Below are positions 36,710 to 46,003 of a stretch of DNA of 62,770 bases, one piece after another. Positions within the stretch are counted from its first letter, which is position 1. The number at the start of each line of letters is the position of its first letter. This stretch comes from Gammaproteobacteria bacterium (GTDB taxonomy: Bacteria > Pseudomonadota > Gammaproteobacteria > Eutrophobiales > Eutrophobiaceae), in the NCBI GenBank assembly GCA_028819495.1, contig JAPPLI010000110.1, forward strand, positions 18,863 through 81,632, given 5' to 3'. Under the pieces are notes generated by a model that was not told the origin of the DNA, made no database searches, and was given only the letters and a program-made list of their open reading frames with translations. The position numbers were made by a program, and so were the translations under genes.

Positions 36710-37147
36710 CCGCAACAACCGCCCTCCCCGGCGCCTTCAGGCTGTCCCTGATCCCTGGTCCGGCGCCAATGAAACCGGACCCGCCCTCAGGCATAGAGGC
36801 TGACTACACGCCACATGGAAAAGTTCCCGGACTCCGTTCCGACGGCTTGCCCGACCTGAAGCTTGCCGCGGCCTCGTTTCCGTAAGGCTGTACTGATTTT
36901 AGCTGTTTATATCGGGCAGAAAAGCGGAAAATCCGCGAAAATGTGAGAAAACTCACAAATTTTGTAAAAAATCCGGCTGGTGCGGGTGTGACCGGAAGGG
37001 CGAACCGGATTCTTTGCCGGTTTACAATAGTTCCCGCTAAAAGCAGGGGACAGAGTAAAAACTCTGGCGCCTGTCCTGACTATAACAAACCTTAATTCCT
37101 TAATTTGACAAAGTGAAACAACCCCTTGAATTTGTTATCATTACAGC
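36710..37147. other. 438-base intergenic region with tandem hairpins and a degenerate repeat
   Basis: No gene seen. 36924-36936 (GCGGA-AAA-TCCGC), 36943-36956 (GTGAG-AAAA-CTCAC) and a longer arm pair AATCCGG (36970) with CCGGATT (37005) can fold in sequence. A variant of the dispersed palindrome, GGGGACAGAGTAAAA, is at 37046-37076. The region ends at a broken tnpB. Confidence 0.5.
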
Positions 37148-37471
37148 ATGCGCAATTACCGCACAATCCGCTATCGCCTGCTGCCCGAAACCGGGCAGAA
37201 TGTGCAGGCGTTAGTCGGATTAGCCGGCGCCTGCCGTTACGTCTGGAATTACTTCCCGGGCGCCAATAAGGAGCAATACAACCTTTACAGGCTGGCAAAG
37301 ACACTCGGTATTGATGGCGTAGAAAAGCCACCCGTGACCTTTTTCAGCTTGGGCAAGGCATTCATTGAGTTGCGTAACAGTCCCGGCGGTGAGTGGCTGA
37401 AAGGTTATCATGAGGCCCCGACGATCTGTGAACAGGATATGCTGCTGGCGTTTGTCCGGCTACGTATATAA
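37148..37471 (+). pseudogene. N-terminal fragment of an IS200/IS605-type TnpB
   Basis: The frame begins MRNYRTIRYRLLPETGQN, then LVGLAGACRYVWNYFPGAN and FFSLGKAFIELRNSPGGEWLKGY, which is the OrfB/TnpB N-terminal helix-turn-helix. TnpB is about 350-400 residues; here homology stops at about 90, so the RuvC nuclease part is missing. Its last codons run up to the start of the quinone oxidoreductase (TAATG). Confidence 0.75.
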
Positions 37472-38454
37472 TGCCCAAAAATATAATCATAAAGGAACCG
37501 GGCGGTCCCGAGGTACTGACCGTTGCCGAAGCCGAGGTACCGGCCCCCGGACCGGGACAGGTCCTGATAAAAGTAAGCGCCGCAGGGGTCAATCGTCCTG
37601 ACGTGATGCAACGCCTGGGCAGGTACCCGCCGCCACCCGGCGCCTCGGAAATCCCCGGCCTTGAGCTTTCCGGCGAGGTTATCGAAACCAATGGTGATTT
37701 TGAGTTGCCGCGACGGGGCGACAGGGTCTGCGCGCTGGTCCATAGCGGGGGTTATGCGGAATATGCGGTCGCCGACGCATCCCTGTGCCTGCCCGTGCCG
37801 GACAACCTTGCCGTGGAAGACGCGGCCGCCCTGCCGGAAACCGCGTTTACCGTCTGGAACAACGTCTTTGATCGCTGCGGCCTGAAAAAAGGCGAGTCCC
37901 TGCTTATTCACGGCGGTTCAAGCGGCATAGGCACCATCGGCATACAAATGGCAACTGCCATGGGCGCAACGGTGTATGCCACGGCCGGCAGCCCGGAAAA
38001 ATGCCGCTTCTGCGAACAACTCGGGGCCAGGCTGGCCGTGAATTACAATGCGGAGGACTTTGTGGAGAAGATTACCGAGGCGCAGGGCGGGGCAGGGGTT
38101 GACGTGATACTGGATATGGTCGCGGGCGACTATATTCACAAGGACATTCAGCTTGCCGCGCCCGACGGCCGTATCGCAATCATCTCGGGATTGAAGGGCT
38201 GGAAAACGGAAATCGATTGCCGGTCCTTGATGGTCAAGCGGCTGACGCTCACGGGGTCCACCCTGAGGCCCATGCCGGTGGCATACAAGGCGGCCATTGC
38301 CCGCAACCTGGAAAAACATATCTGGCCTTTTATCGGCAAGGGACGGATTAAACCCGTCATTTATAAAAAACTGCCGCTGGAGCAGGCAGCCGAAGCGCAT
38401 GCCATCATGGAGAGCAGTGCGCACATAGGCAAGATACTTCTAGTCAATGAATAA
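37471..38454 (+). CDS. NAD(P)H-quinone oxidoreductase of the zinc-type alcohol dehydrogenase superfamily
   Basis: A 327-residue medium-chain reductase without zinc ligands. N-terminal GroES-like part contains GVNRPDVMQRLGRYPPPPGAS and GLELSGEV; the NADP fold has LIHGGSSGIGTIGIQMA. The RPDVxQRxGxYPPPPGAS motif marks PIG3-type quinone oxidoreductases. The start overlaps the tnpB remnant stop. It converges on the desaturase gene 24 bases away. Confidence 0.9.
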   Translation: MPKNIIIKEPGGPEVLTVAEAEVPAPGPGQVLIKVSAAGVNRPDVMQRLGRYPPPPGASEIPGLELSGEVIETNGDFELPRRGDRVCALVHSGGYAEYAVADASLCLPVPDNLAVEDAAALPETAFTVWNNVFDRCGLKKGESLLIHGGSSGIGTIGIQMATAMGATVYATAGSPEKCRFCEQLGARLAVNYNAEDFVEKITEAQGGAGVDVILDMVAGDYIHKDIQLAAPDGRIAIISGLKGWKTEIDCRSLMVKRLTLTGSTLRPMPVAYKAAIARNLEKHIWPFIGKGRIKPVIYKKLPLEQAAEAHAIMESSAHIGKILLVNE

Positions 38455-38478
38455 TCAGCGCCAGGGAAACGGGATTCC

Positions 38479-39414
38479 CTAAAACCCCGGTTCCAACCCG
38501 TACAGGCTGCGGTGAAAAATATCCTTATGGGCGTCAAAGTAACCGTGGGCAACTTTCTTATGGTGCTGTTTTATCTCATTGTGGAATGCAGGTAAGGCAT
38601 GGAAAGGAACCGATGGCGATAAATGGTGCTCCGCATGGTAAGGCATATTCCAGGCCAGCCAGCGAAGCAGGGGATTGACTAATGTTGTCCGGGTGTTCTC
38701 CAGCAGGTCGGTGTTATTGACCGGCCGGCCGACGTGTTCGGTCATACGCACCATGCGCATATAAGGTTCAGCCAGAAACCTGGGGATAAGCCAGTAATAC
38801 AATGGCGCGGTCGAGTCATAGATTACCATACAGGCGCCGAGTGATATATAAATCAACAACATTGCCCAGGCCTCGACAATGACTTTCCAGCGCTCCGTAT
38901 GGGGCAGGAATAATTTTTCATCTCGCGCAATGACGCCGCATAGATGAATGACAAAGGGCTTCAAAAACCCCCACCAATAGGGCAGGGAGGACAGGTAGAG
39001 AAAATAACCGAACAGGTTCTTCGGTTGCGGGATCAATTCGGGGTCTCGCGACCTGTTCTGCGTATAGGAATGGTGTGCCGTATGCTCCCAGCGGAAATAG
39101 ACGTTTGGAAGCATGATGATTACGCCGAATATCCAGCCGAAGAAGTCATTCAGCCAGCGTGTCCTGAAGGCGGTGCGGTGCGCGAATTCATGCTGGGGGG
39201 AAAACAAGTGCACGATACCCACGCCGTGCAGGAACATGGCAGGCACGAAGAAAATTGAATCGACAGAAAGATAAACCAGGTAAGCCGTAATACAAATGAT
39301 GGAAAAATGCCGCATGAGATACAGCCAGGCATGCCTGTCGGTCCTGCCCATCAATGCCCGCAGTCTCTTTCGTTGCACAATCTCCTTAACCTGATGTATG
39401 TGTTCTAATGCCAT
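38479..39414 (-). CDS. fatty acid desaturase family membrane protein
   Basis: Inserts a double bond or hydroxylates a lipid using a di-iron centre. The 311-residue protein has the three histidine boxes HEFAHR, HTAHH and HAEHH, and about four transmembrane segments. Substrate is unknown. Its promoter region faces a Rieske ferredoxin gene, a possible electron donor. The sequence between them, 39415-39565, is AT-rich with a palindrome at 39444. Confidence 0.88.
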   Translation of the reverse strand: MALEHIHQVKEIVQRKRLRALMGRTDRHAWLYLMRHFSIICITAYLVYLSVDSIFFVPAMFLHGVGIVHLFSPQHEFAHRTAFRTRWLNDFFGWIFGVIIMLPNVYFRWEHTAHHSYTQNRSRDPELIPQPKNLFGYFLYLSSLPYWWGFLKPFVIHLCGVIARDEKLFLPHTERWKVIVEAWAMLLIYISLGACMVIYDSTAPLYYWLIPRFLAEPYMRMVRMTEHVGRPVNNTDLLENTRTTLVNPLLRWLAWNMPYHAEHHLSPSVPFHALPAFHNEIKQHHKKVAHGYFDAHKDIFHRSLYGLEPGF

Positions 39415-39443
39415 GCAACCCGTTAGATAGAAAATAGTTGCAC

Positions 39444-39457
39444 AATAGTAAACTATT
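39444..39457. promoter_or_regulatory. 14-base palindrome in the desaturase/ferredoxin divergent promoter
   Basis: AATAGT-AA-ACTATT, flanked by TTGCACAAT and ATGCAATAT. It lies 30 bases from the desaturase start. A repressor site is possible. Confidence 0.35.
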
Positions 39458-39565
39458 TTGTATTTTATGCAATATCTTTTTAAGAATTTTTACTGAAGCA
39501 AACCCTGTTAAAGTAAATGTTCAGTTCATTAAACGTGTATGTTGAAAATCTGGTAATTACCTTAA

Positions 39566-39880
39566 ATGTCTGAAACATGGCACATTATAGCCAGTTGTGA
39601 GGATATTGAAGACGGCGACGGTATTGTTGTAGAAGTGGAAAACAGGGAAATTGCCGTTTTTCGTTGCGGGCGAAATTACTACGCAACCGGCAATTATTGC
39701 ACCCATTCCAGGGCGCCTCTCGTCGATGGTTACCTGGATGGTAAGGTCATTGAATGCCCGTTGCACCAGGGAAGGTTTGACATCCGTGACGGTAAAGTGT
39801 TGTGTTCACCTCCGATAAAACCGCTGACTACCTATCCGGTCAGGATCATTAACGACAGCATACAAATCAGGGTAGATTGA
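39566..39880 (+). CDS. Rieske-type [2Fe-2S] ferredoxin
   Basis: A 104-residue electron carrier. Cluster ligands are in CTHSRAPLVDG and CPLHQGRFDIRDG, the CxH...CxxH pattern of naphthalene-dioxygenase-type ferredoxins. It could serve the desaturase that diverges from it or the Rieske oxygenase at 51628; no ferredoxin reductase is in the window. It converges on the XRE-cupin gene. Confidence 0.88.
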   Translation: MSETWHIIASCEDIEDGDGIVVEVENREIAVFRCGRNYYATGNYCTHSRAPLVDGYLDGKVIECPLHQGRFDIRDGKVLCSPPIKPLTTYPVRIINDSIQIRVD

Positions 39881-39892
39881 CTTCATGACAGT

Positions 39893-40483
39893 TCAATTCA
39901 GGGCGCTGATCACCGTTACCATTTTTACCGGCACTGATATCAACTCCACGGGGCCATGTGGCGATGACGGGTCGAAGTAAAGCGAATCACCGGGACACAT
40001 GTGATAGGTGCGGTCGCCTTCCTGGTAAATCATTTCCCCTTCCAGGATATACATGAATTCTATGCCTTCATGAAATATCAAAGGAAATTCTTCGGCTTTT
40101 TCAGTCAGTGTGATCAGGTAGGGTTCAAGCTTGATATCGGAGTGAAATGTGTGGCCCAGCAATTGATATTGATGCCCTATACGGTTGTCGTGCCGTTGTA
40201 CGGTCAGTCCCTGGCCGGACTTGACAAAAGTGGATTCATGGCTTTGCCGGACATTCTGGAACAGGTTGGCAAGTGATATGTTAAGGGCGTCGCTCAATGA
40301 TTTTAAGGTGGACAGCGATGCTGATGTATGGCCGTTTTCTATCCTCGACAACATGGAAACGGAAATCTCGGCAATACCGGATAATTCTTGCACGGACAGG
40401 TTTTTTTTCTTTCTCGCGCGGCGAATGGTTTCACCGAGCATCCGCTCCAGGTGGCCTGTTTCCTCCACATCTTGAGTTTTCAT
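39893..40483 (-). CDS. XRE family regulator with cupin sensor domain
   Basis: A 196-residue regulator: HTH at about 15-70 (LGETIRRARKKKNLSVQELSG then MLSRIENGHTSASLSTL) and a cupin_2 at about 105-190 (EFMYILEGEMIYQEGDRTYHMCPGDSLYFDPSSPHG). Such regulators often sense small amines or amino acids and control adjacent catabolic genes. The ATG at 40483 lies three bases from the soxB start on the other strand, so sox is a likely target. Confidence 0.9.
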   Translation of the reverse strand: MKTQDVEETGHLERMLGETIRRARKKKNLSVQELSGIAEISVSMLSRIENGHTSASLSTLKSLSDALNISLANLFQNVRQSHESTFVKSGQGLTVQRHDNRIGHQYQLLGHTFHSDIKLEPYLITLTEKAEEFPLIFHEGIEFMYILEGEMIYQEGDRTYHMCPGDSLYFDPSSPHGPVELISVPVKMVTVISALN

Positions 40484-40486
40484 GCT

Positions 40487-41722
40487 ATGAGTTACTCCAT
40501 ATTCAGTCTTGTTCGCAATGCTACAGGTTATCACCAAAACTGGCAAAAAGCCTGGCGCAGTCCCGGTCCGGGGCGTGAATACGATGTGATCATTATCGGT
40601 GGCGGCGGTCATGGTCTCGGCGCCGCCTATTACCTGGCCAGGGAACACGGTATCACCAAAGTCGCGGTACTGGAAAAAGGCTGGCTGGGCGGCGGCAACA
40701 CGGCCAGGAATACCATGACGATCCGGGATAATTATATCCGTTCCGCCAGTGTGCCTTTCCATCGCGAATCCATGAAATTGTGGCGCGGGTTGAGCCGGGA
40801 GTTGAACTTCAACCTCATGCTGCATGAGCGGGGAATGATCACCTTTTTACAAAGCGGCAGCGGGGTCAGCCATGCGCGGCGCATGGCGGCTACCATGGAC
40901 GTATTCGATTCCGAATACGTCATGTTGTCGCTGGATGAACTGAAGCGCCGCGTCCCTTTCTTCAGGGATACGGCCCGGATGCCGATTATCGGCGGCGTTT
41001 ATCACAGGAAGATTGCCATGGCCCGGCATGATGCCGTGGCCTGGGGCTATGCCCGCGCCGCCGACAGGCGCGGTGTTGACATCATCCAGAATTGTGAAGT
41101 TACCGGCATATTGCGACAGGGAAACCGGGTGACCGGCGTCGATACCAATCGTGGAGTGATTAAAACCAGAAAAATCGGGATGGCCGTTGCCGGGCACGGC
41201 AGTGTTGTGGCTGAAATGGCGGGGATACGTTTGCCGGTAGAGACCTGGCCGTTGCAGGCCCTGGTGTCCACCCCGGTGAAACCGGTGTTGAATGAAATTT
41301 TTGTCGTCGACGGCTTCCACAATTACTTCATGCAATCGGACAAGGGTGAACTGGTCGTCGGTGGAGTCACCGATCCCTATCCTTCCTACGCTCAACGCGG
41401 TTCTCCCCGGATTACAGAGCATGTGATTGAAGGACTGGTGGACGTCTTTCCCATGTTCAAACGTATGAAGTTCATGCGGCAGTGGGCGGGCATGCTGGAC
41501 ATCACTTATGACAACAGTCCGATCATTTCCAAAACCGACCTGGAGGGCTTCTATATCGATGTGGCCGGTTCCGGGGGCTTCAAGACGACGCCTGTCGCGG
41601 CGAAAATGCATGCCGACCTGATAGCCAATGATCGACCTCACCCGCTGATCGAGGAGTTCGGCCTGAACCGTTTTCATGGCGGCAGACTGATTGTCGAAGG
41701 TGGTGTTGACGCCAGTCGATGA
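40487..41722 (+). CDS. soxB: sarcosine oxidase beta subunit
   Basis: FAD/FMN-dependent subunit that oxidises the N-methyl group of sarcosine or a similar secondary amine. The 411-residue protein has the FAD motif VIIIGGGGHGLGAAYYL near residue 34, RNTMTIRDNY (covalent flavin region) and a C-terminal GFKTTPVAAK. The ATG at 40487 is used; an earlier frame start lies inside the regulator gene. soxB, D, A and G follow in order, the standard heterotetramer operon. Confidence 0.92.
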   Translation: MSYSIFSLVRNATGYHQNWQKAWRSPGPGREYDVIIIGGGGHGLGAAYYLAREHGITKVAVLEKGWLGGGNTARNTMTIRDNYIRSASVPFHRESMKLWRGLSRELNFNLMLHERGMITFLQSGSGVSHARRMAATMDVFDSEYVMLSLDELKRRVPFFRDTARMPIIGGVYHRKIAMARHDAVAWGYARAADRRGVDIIQNCEVTGILRQGNRVTGVDTNRGVIKTRKIGMAVAGHGSVVAEMAGIRLPVETWPLQALVSTPVKPVLNEIFVVDGFHNYFMQSDKGELVVGGVTDPYPSYAQRGSPRITEHVIEGLVDVFPMFKRMKFMRQWAGMLDITYDNSPIISKTDLEGFYIDVAGSGGFKTTPVAAKMHADLIANDRPHPLIEEFGLNRFHGGRLIVEGGVDASR

Positions 41723-41751
41723 TTTCCCAGGGATGACATTGATCTGACATC

Positions 41752-42018
41752 ATGCTGTTAATCCGCTGTCCATGGTGTGGTCCACGTAATGAGGACGAAT
41801 TTCTGAACGGCGGAGAGGCGGACAAGCGCCGCCCTTCCGACCCTGCCCAAATCAGCGCTGAAGAATGGCATCAATTCCTTTACATTCCGGCGAATACAAA
41901 AGGCTGGCTGCGTGAACGCTGGTGGCACATCCGGGGATGCAGGCGCTGGTTCAAACTTGACCGTAATACCCATACACACCAGATACAAGAAGTACCGGAA
42001 GAAGACCAATGGCTGTGA
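41752..42018 (+). CDS. soxD: sarcosine oxidase delta subunit
   Basis: Small zinc-binding subunit, 88 residues. LIRCPWCGPRNEDEFL and WWHIRGCRRWFKLDRNT hold the conserved Cys/His set. It overlaps soxA by ten bases. Confidence 0.93.
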   Translation: MLLIRCPWCGPRNEDEFLNGGEADKRRPSDPAQISAEEWHQFLYIPANTKGWLRERWWHIRGCRRWFKLDRNTHTHQIQEVPEEDQWL

Positions 42019-44984
42019 GCGAAAACCTTTTTCGATTGCCTGCCGGCGGCCGCATAGATCGGAGTAAACCGGTCACGTTCAAATTCAATGGAAAAACCCT
42101 GAAGGGGTATGCCGGTGACACGCTGGCGTCGGCGCTGTTGGCCAACGGCGTCAGACTGGTCGGGCGCAGTTTCAAATATCATCGCCCGCGCGGCATCATG
42201 AGCGCAGGGATTGAAGAGACCAACGCAGTCGTTCAGCTTGCCGGACAGGAAGATGAGCCCGGCGTTGTTGCGACCGCTATTCCCATCTACGAGGGATTGG
42301 AAGCCGTCAGTGTCTCAGGCTGGCCGAATGTACGTTGGGATATCGGCGTCATTAATGACTGTTTACGCCGTTTTTTCCCTGCCGGGTTTTATTACAAGAC
42401 CTTCATGTGGCCGAATAACTGGTGGAATGTTTATGGTTACATCATCCGCCGTATGGCAGGCCTGGGAACGGCGCCCAAAACTCATAATCCTGATGAACGG
42501 TATGAAAAACGCCATCATCATTGCGATGTGCTGATTATCGGCGCCGGTCCTGCCGGACTTGCAGCCGCCCTGGCAGCCGGAGAAAGCGGCGCAAGGGTCA
42601 TGCTGGTGGACGACCAGGTTGAGGCGGGCGGCTCACTACTGAACAGTGAAAGGGAAATCAATGGAAAACCGGCGCTGAATTGGGTAAGCGATAGCGTACG
42701 CCGGTTACAGCGACTGCCGGAGGTGGTCCACCTGCAACGGACAACCGCCATCGGTTACTACGACCACAATATGGTTTACGTGCTGGAGCATAACCCGGAA
42801 CAATCGTGGTTACGTGAAAGGTTGTGGCGAGTAAGGGCAAAGCGGGTCATCATTGCCGCCGGCGCCATTGAACGGCCCCTGGTTTTCCCGGATAACGATC
42901 GGCCCGGCATCATGCTCGCTTCCGCAGCCGCGGCATACGCCAGGCGCTACGGCGTCAGGCCGGGCGCCAGGGCTGTTGTGGTTACCAATAACGACAGCGC
43001 CTACGAAGCGGCATTCATTCTCGCCCGGCACCGGGTTGACATTCCAGCGGTGCTGGATGTGCGCCGACGCATCAGCGACGGATTACGCGCGCGGGCGGAG
43101 GAGGCAGGGATAAGGGTTTTAACCCGGCACGGCATTAAATCGGTTGAAGGGAGAAAATCCGTGTCGGGGTTGGTAGCGGCAGCGTTGCATGACCTTTCCC
43201 TGGAGCACTATTATTCCTGCGATTTGATATGCACGTCCGGCGGCTGGAACCCGACGTTGCACCTGCAATCTCAATCCGGGGCAAAACCCGTCTATTCTGA
43301 AAAGATCGCAGGCCTTGTTCCCGGCGCATCCGTGCAGGCCGAGATGACGATTGGCGCGGCCGACGGCAGCTTCGGCCTGGACGAATGCTTGCGCGCGGGA
43401 CTTGATGCCGGACAACAGGCCGCTCGCCTGACGGGTCACCAGCCGATTGCATTACAACCGCCTGTTGCCGGACCGGAAATCGCATTTTCCATCGAGGCGT
43501 TGTGGGAATTGCCTTGCGTTGCCAGGAACAGACCCGCCTTTCTGGATTTTCAGAATGACGTCACCACAGGAGACGTGAGGCTGGCCCTGCGCGAGAATTA
43601 TGCCTCAGTGGAATTGGTAAAACGCTATACCACGGCAGGGATGGGTATTGACCAGGGCAGGACAGGCAACGTCAATACCATCGGATTGATTGCCGACCTG
43701 ACCGGAACCGCGCCCGGTGAGGTCGGTACCACAACTTACCGGCCTCTTTACAGCCCGGCAAGTTTTGGCGCCTGGGCCGGAATCGACCAGAGAGAAATTA
43801 TCTTCCCGGCGCGCCGCACCCCCATCACGGAATGGTTTGAGCAACACCAAGCGAATTTTGATGAAGCAGGCGCACTGTGGCGCCGGCCGTTTCAGGTCCC
43901 CCGCGCCGGCGAGACAGCGGCGCAAGCGGTCAACCGGGAGGCGCTGGCGGTACGGAAGCGCGTGGGAATTTATGACGGCACGCCGCTGGGAAAAATTGAA
44001 ATCAACGGCCCTGACGCGGTAACGCTGTTGAACTGGGTATATACCAACAGTTGGGATAATCTCCCCGTCGGCATGGGCAAATTCGGTTTCATGTTGTTTG
44101 AGGACGGCAGGATGTTTGATGACGGGGTTACGTTTCGGCTGGGCCGGGACCATTATTTGATGACCACCGGTTCCGGTGTTGCCGCCTCCGTCTACGCGCA
44201 CCTGGAGCGGCTGTTGCAATGTGAATGGCGTGACCTTAAGGTTTACTTGACAGAGGTGACCGAACATTGGGCCAATATCTGTGTATGCGGTCCCCTGGCC
44301 AGGGAAGTCCTGATAAAAACCGGGACGGACATTGACCTGGACAGGGAGGCATTTCCTTTCATGGCAATCCGTTCAGGGAAGACCGGCGGGTTTGACGCAC
44401 GTGTGGCCAGGGTCAGTTATACCGGGGAACTCAGCTTCGAAATCAATGTCCGCGCCAGGGACGGGCTGGCCATGTGGGAGGCATTGATGGAAGCCGGCAG
44501 GGAATACGATATTACCCCGGTTGGTTCGGAAACCAGCCTGCTGCTGCGCCTGGAAAAAGGCTTTATTGCCGCCTGGGCCGAGGGAGATGGATATGCCAAT
44601 CTCCACGATGCCGGTATGGATTGGGTGATCGATGCTTCGAAGCAGGACTTTATAGGTAAACGCGCGCTTGAGGAGGCCCGGAAAGCGGGCGGGGTACGGC
44701 CCCACATCGTCGGCCTGGTACCGGAGGATCCCGGGTTCGTCCCACCGGACGGCGCTCCAATCATCGACCCCCGTGAAACCGATGAGGCAAAAAAAATGAT
44801 CGGTCACGTGACCGGCGGCGGGTACAGCCCCAACCTGGGCCATGCCATCGCCCTGGCGCAGTTGCAGGACGGCCGGGAACGGACAGGCGCTACGATCACG
44901 ATTTCAACGGTTGAAAGAACCATGAGGGCCAGGGTCACTGAACCGGTGTTTATCGACCCTGCAGGGAAGCGGATGCGGAGTTAA
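42009..44984 (+). CDS. soxA: sarcosine oxidase alpha subunit
   Basis: Large subunit of 991 residues that binds NAD and, in its C-terminus, tetrahydrofolate, so that the methyl carbon leaves as methylene-THF. N-terminal Fer2_4-like part (RFGRSFKYHRPRG-like stretch at about 60), pyridine nucleotide motif VLIIGAGPAGLAAALAAGESGA near 175, and a GcvT-like C-terminal third from about 600 (KRVGIYDGTPLGKIEINGPDA). Length matches bacterial SoxA. It ends four bases before soxG. Confidence 0.93.
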   Translation: MAVSENLFRLPAGGRIDRSKPVTFKFNGKTLKGYAGDTLASALLANGVRLVGRSFKYHRPRGIMSAGIEETNAVVQLAGQEDEPGVVATAIPIYEGLEAVSVSGWPNVRWDIGVINDCLRRFFPAGFYYKTFMWPNNWWNVYGYIIRRMAGLGTAPKTHNPDERYEKRHHHCDVLIIGAGPAGLAAALAAGESGARVMLVDDQVEAGGSLLNSEREINGKPALNWVSDSVRRLQRLPEVVHLQRTTAIGYYDHNMVYVLEHNPEQSWLRERLWRVRAKRVIIAAGAIERPLVFPDNDRPGIMLASAAAAYARRYGVRPGARAVVVTNNDSAYEAAFILARHRVDIPAVLDVRRRISDGLRARAEEAGIRVLTRHGIKSVEGRKSVSGLVAAALHDLSLEHYYSCDLICTSGGWNPTLHLQSQSGAKPVYSEKIAGLVPGASVQAEMTIGAADGSFGLDECLRAGLDAGQQAARLTGHQPIALQPPVAGPEIAFSIEALWELPCVARNRPAFLDFQNDVTTGDVRLALRENYASVELVKRYTTAGMGIDQGRTGNVNTIGLIADLTGTAPGEVGTTTYRPLYSPASFGAWAGIDQREIIFPARRTPITEWFEQHQANFDEAGALWRRPFQVPRAGETAAQAVNREALAVRKRVGIYDGTPLGKIEINGPDAVTLLNWVYTNSWDNLPVGMGKFGFMLFEDGRMFDDGVTFRLGRDHYLMTTGSGVAASVYAHLERLLQCEWRDLKVYLTEVTEHWANICVCGPLAREVLIKTGTDIDLDREAFPFMAIRSGKTGGFDARVARVSYTGELSFEINVRARDGLAMWEALMEAGREYDITPVGSETSLLLRLEKGFIAAWAEGDGYANLHDAGMDWVIDASKQDFIGKRALEEARKAGGVRPHIVGLVPEDPGFVPPDGAPIIDPRETDEAKKMIGHVTGGGYSPNLGHAIALAQLQDGRERTGATITISTVERTMRARVTEPVFIDPAGKRMRS

Positions 44985-44987
44985 GCG

Positions 44988-45524
44988 ATGGCTTATGACG
45001 TCGATATTGTGCAACAGCTGCCCTGTGGCCTGTTAAACCTGCGCGGCGCTGAAATGGTTTGTCAACGGTATGATGATGTCCTCGGTTTTGAATTGCCATA
45101 TACGCCAAATACCACGACCGGTAACAAAGACATCACGGCAATGTGGCTGGGTCCGGACGAATGGCTGCTCAAAACCGGTGACGGTGATGATGTGCAGCTT
45201 GCCGCTGCGCTGAAGGAAGCGGTAAAGGATCTGCATGCGGCCGTCACGCCGGTTTCCGACTCCTACCGCATATTCAGGGTCTCCGGCGTTGATGCCAGGG
45301 CAGTATTGGCCCAGGGTACGGCCGTCGATTTGCACCCCGGTTCATTCAGTCCGGGCCAATGTGCGCGCACCGGCCTGGGCAAGACGGGAGTGCTCTTGCA
45401 CCAGCTTGATGACGTCCCCTCGTATGATGTGTATGCGTGGCGCAGCTATGCGGATTATTTGAGTTTGTGGCTGGATAGGGCCATGGGCACCGGCATTAGT
45501 AGTTGCATTAGTAGTTTGCCTTAA
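44988..45524 (+). CDS. soxG: sarcosine oxidase gamma subunit
   Basis: A 178-residue GcvT-like subunit (RVSGVDARAVLAQGTAVDLHPGSFSPG) that completes the heterotetramer. The C-terminus has lower complexity. ATG follows soxA by three bases. Confidence 0.9.
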   Translation: MAYDVDIVQQLPCGLLNLRGAEMVCQRYDDVLGFELPYTPNTTTGNKDITAMWLGPDEWLLKTGDGDDVQLAAALKEAVKDLHAAVTPVSDSYRIFRVSGVDARAVLAQGTAVDLHPGSFSPGQCARTGLGKTGVLLHQLDDVPSYDVYAWRSYADYLSLWLDRAMGTGISSCISSLP

Positions 45525-45597
45525 AATGTTAATCAGGCTATACTGCCTGGCAAACAATCATCGGTATTTTTTCAACGGAATCAATGGAGGTGACATC

Positions 45598-45885
45598 ATG
45601 GCAACCGTCTCAATCAGGTTTTCTGAACGCTTGAAACAGGAAAAGATATTTGCTCCGGAAAAGGCTGACGCCTTTGCCAAGTCGTTGAATGACGAACTGT
45701 CAGATCAACTGGCGACCAAGTCTGATATTCTCCTGGTGAAAAACGACATAATTCAAATGGAAAACCGGGTTGTCAAATGGATGTTCGGGCTTGTATTGGC
45801 TTCCACCGCTATCAATTTAACAGTTATCGGTTATCTTATGAGCGTTTTAATTTCTCTCATCAGTCAATCAACAGCGGTCAGTTGA
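45598..45885 (+). CDS. DUF1640-like small coiled-coil membrane protein
   Basis: A 95-residue protein with a basic start, a charged helical part (LNDELSDQLATKSDILLVKNDIIQME) and one C-terminal transmembrane helix (FGLVLASTAINLTVIGYLM). GGAGG precedes the ATG at 45598. The match to DUF1640/CCDC90-type proteins is moderate; function unknown. Confidence 0.7.
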   Translation: MATVSIRFSERLKQEKIFAPEKADAFAKSLNDELSDQLATKSDILLVKNDIIQMENRVVKWMFGLVLASTAINLTVIGYLMSVLISLISQSTAVS

Positions 45886-46003
45886 AGGCAAAAGGATGTA
45901 TCCCCGAAACGGTTTTTCCCTGGAAATGCAGTTAGCGACGAAAGTCCTTGTTCTGGCATACATGAACGCACTGGCGGTTGCGGATACTGAAACCGTCGTA
46001 GCG

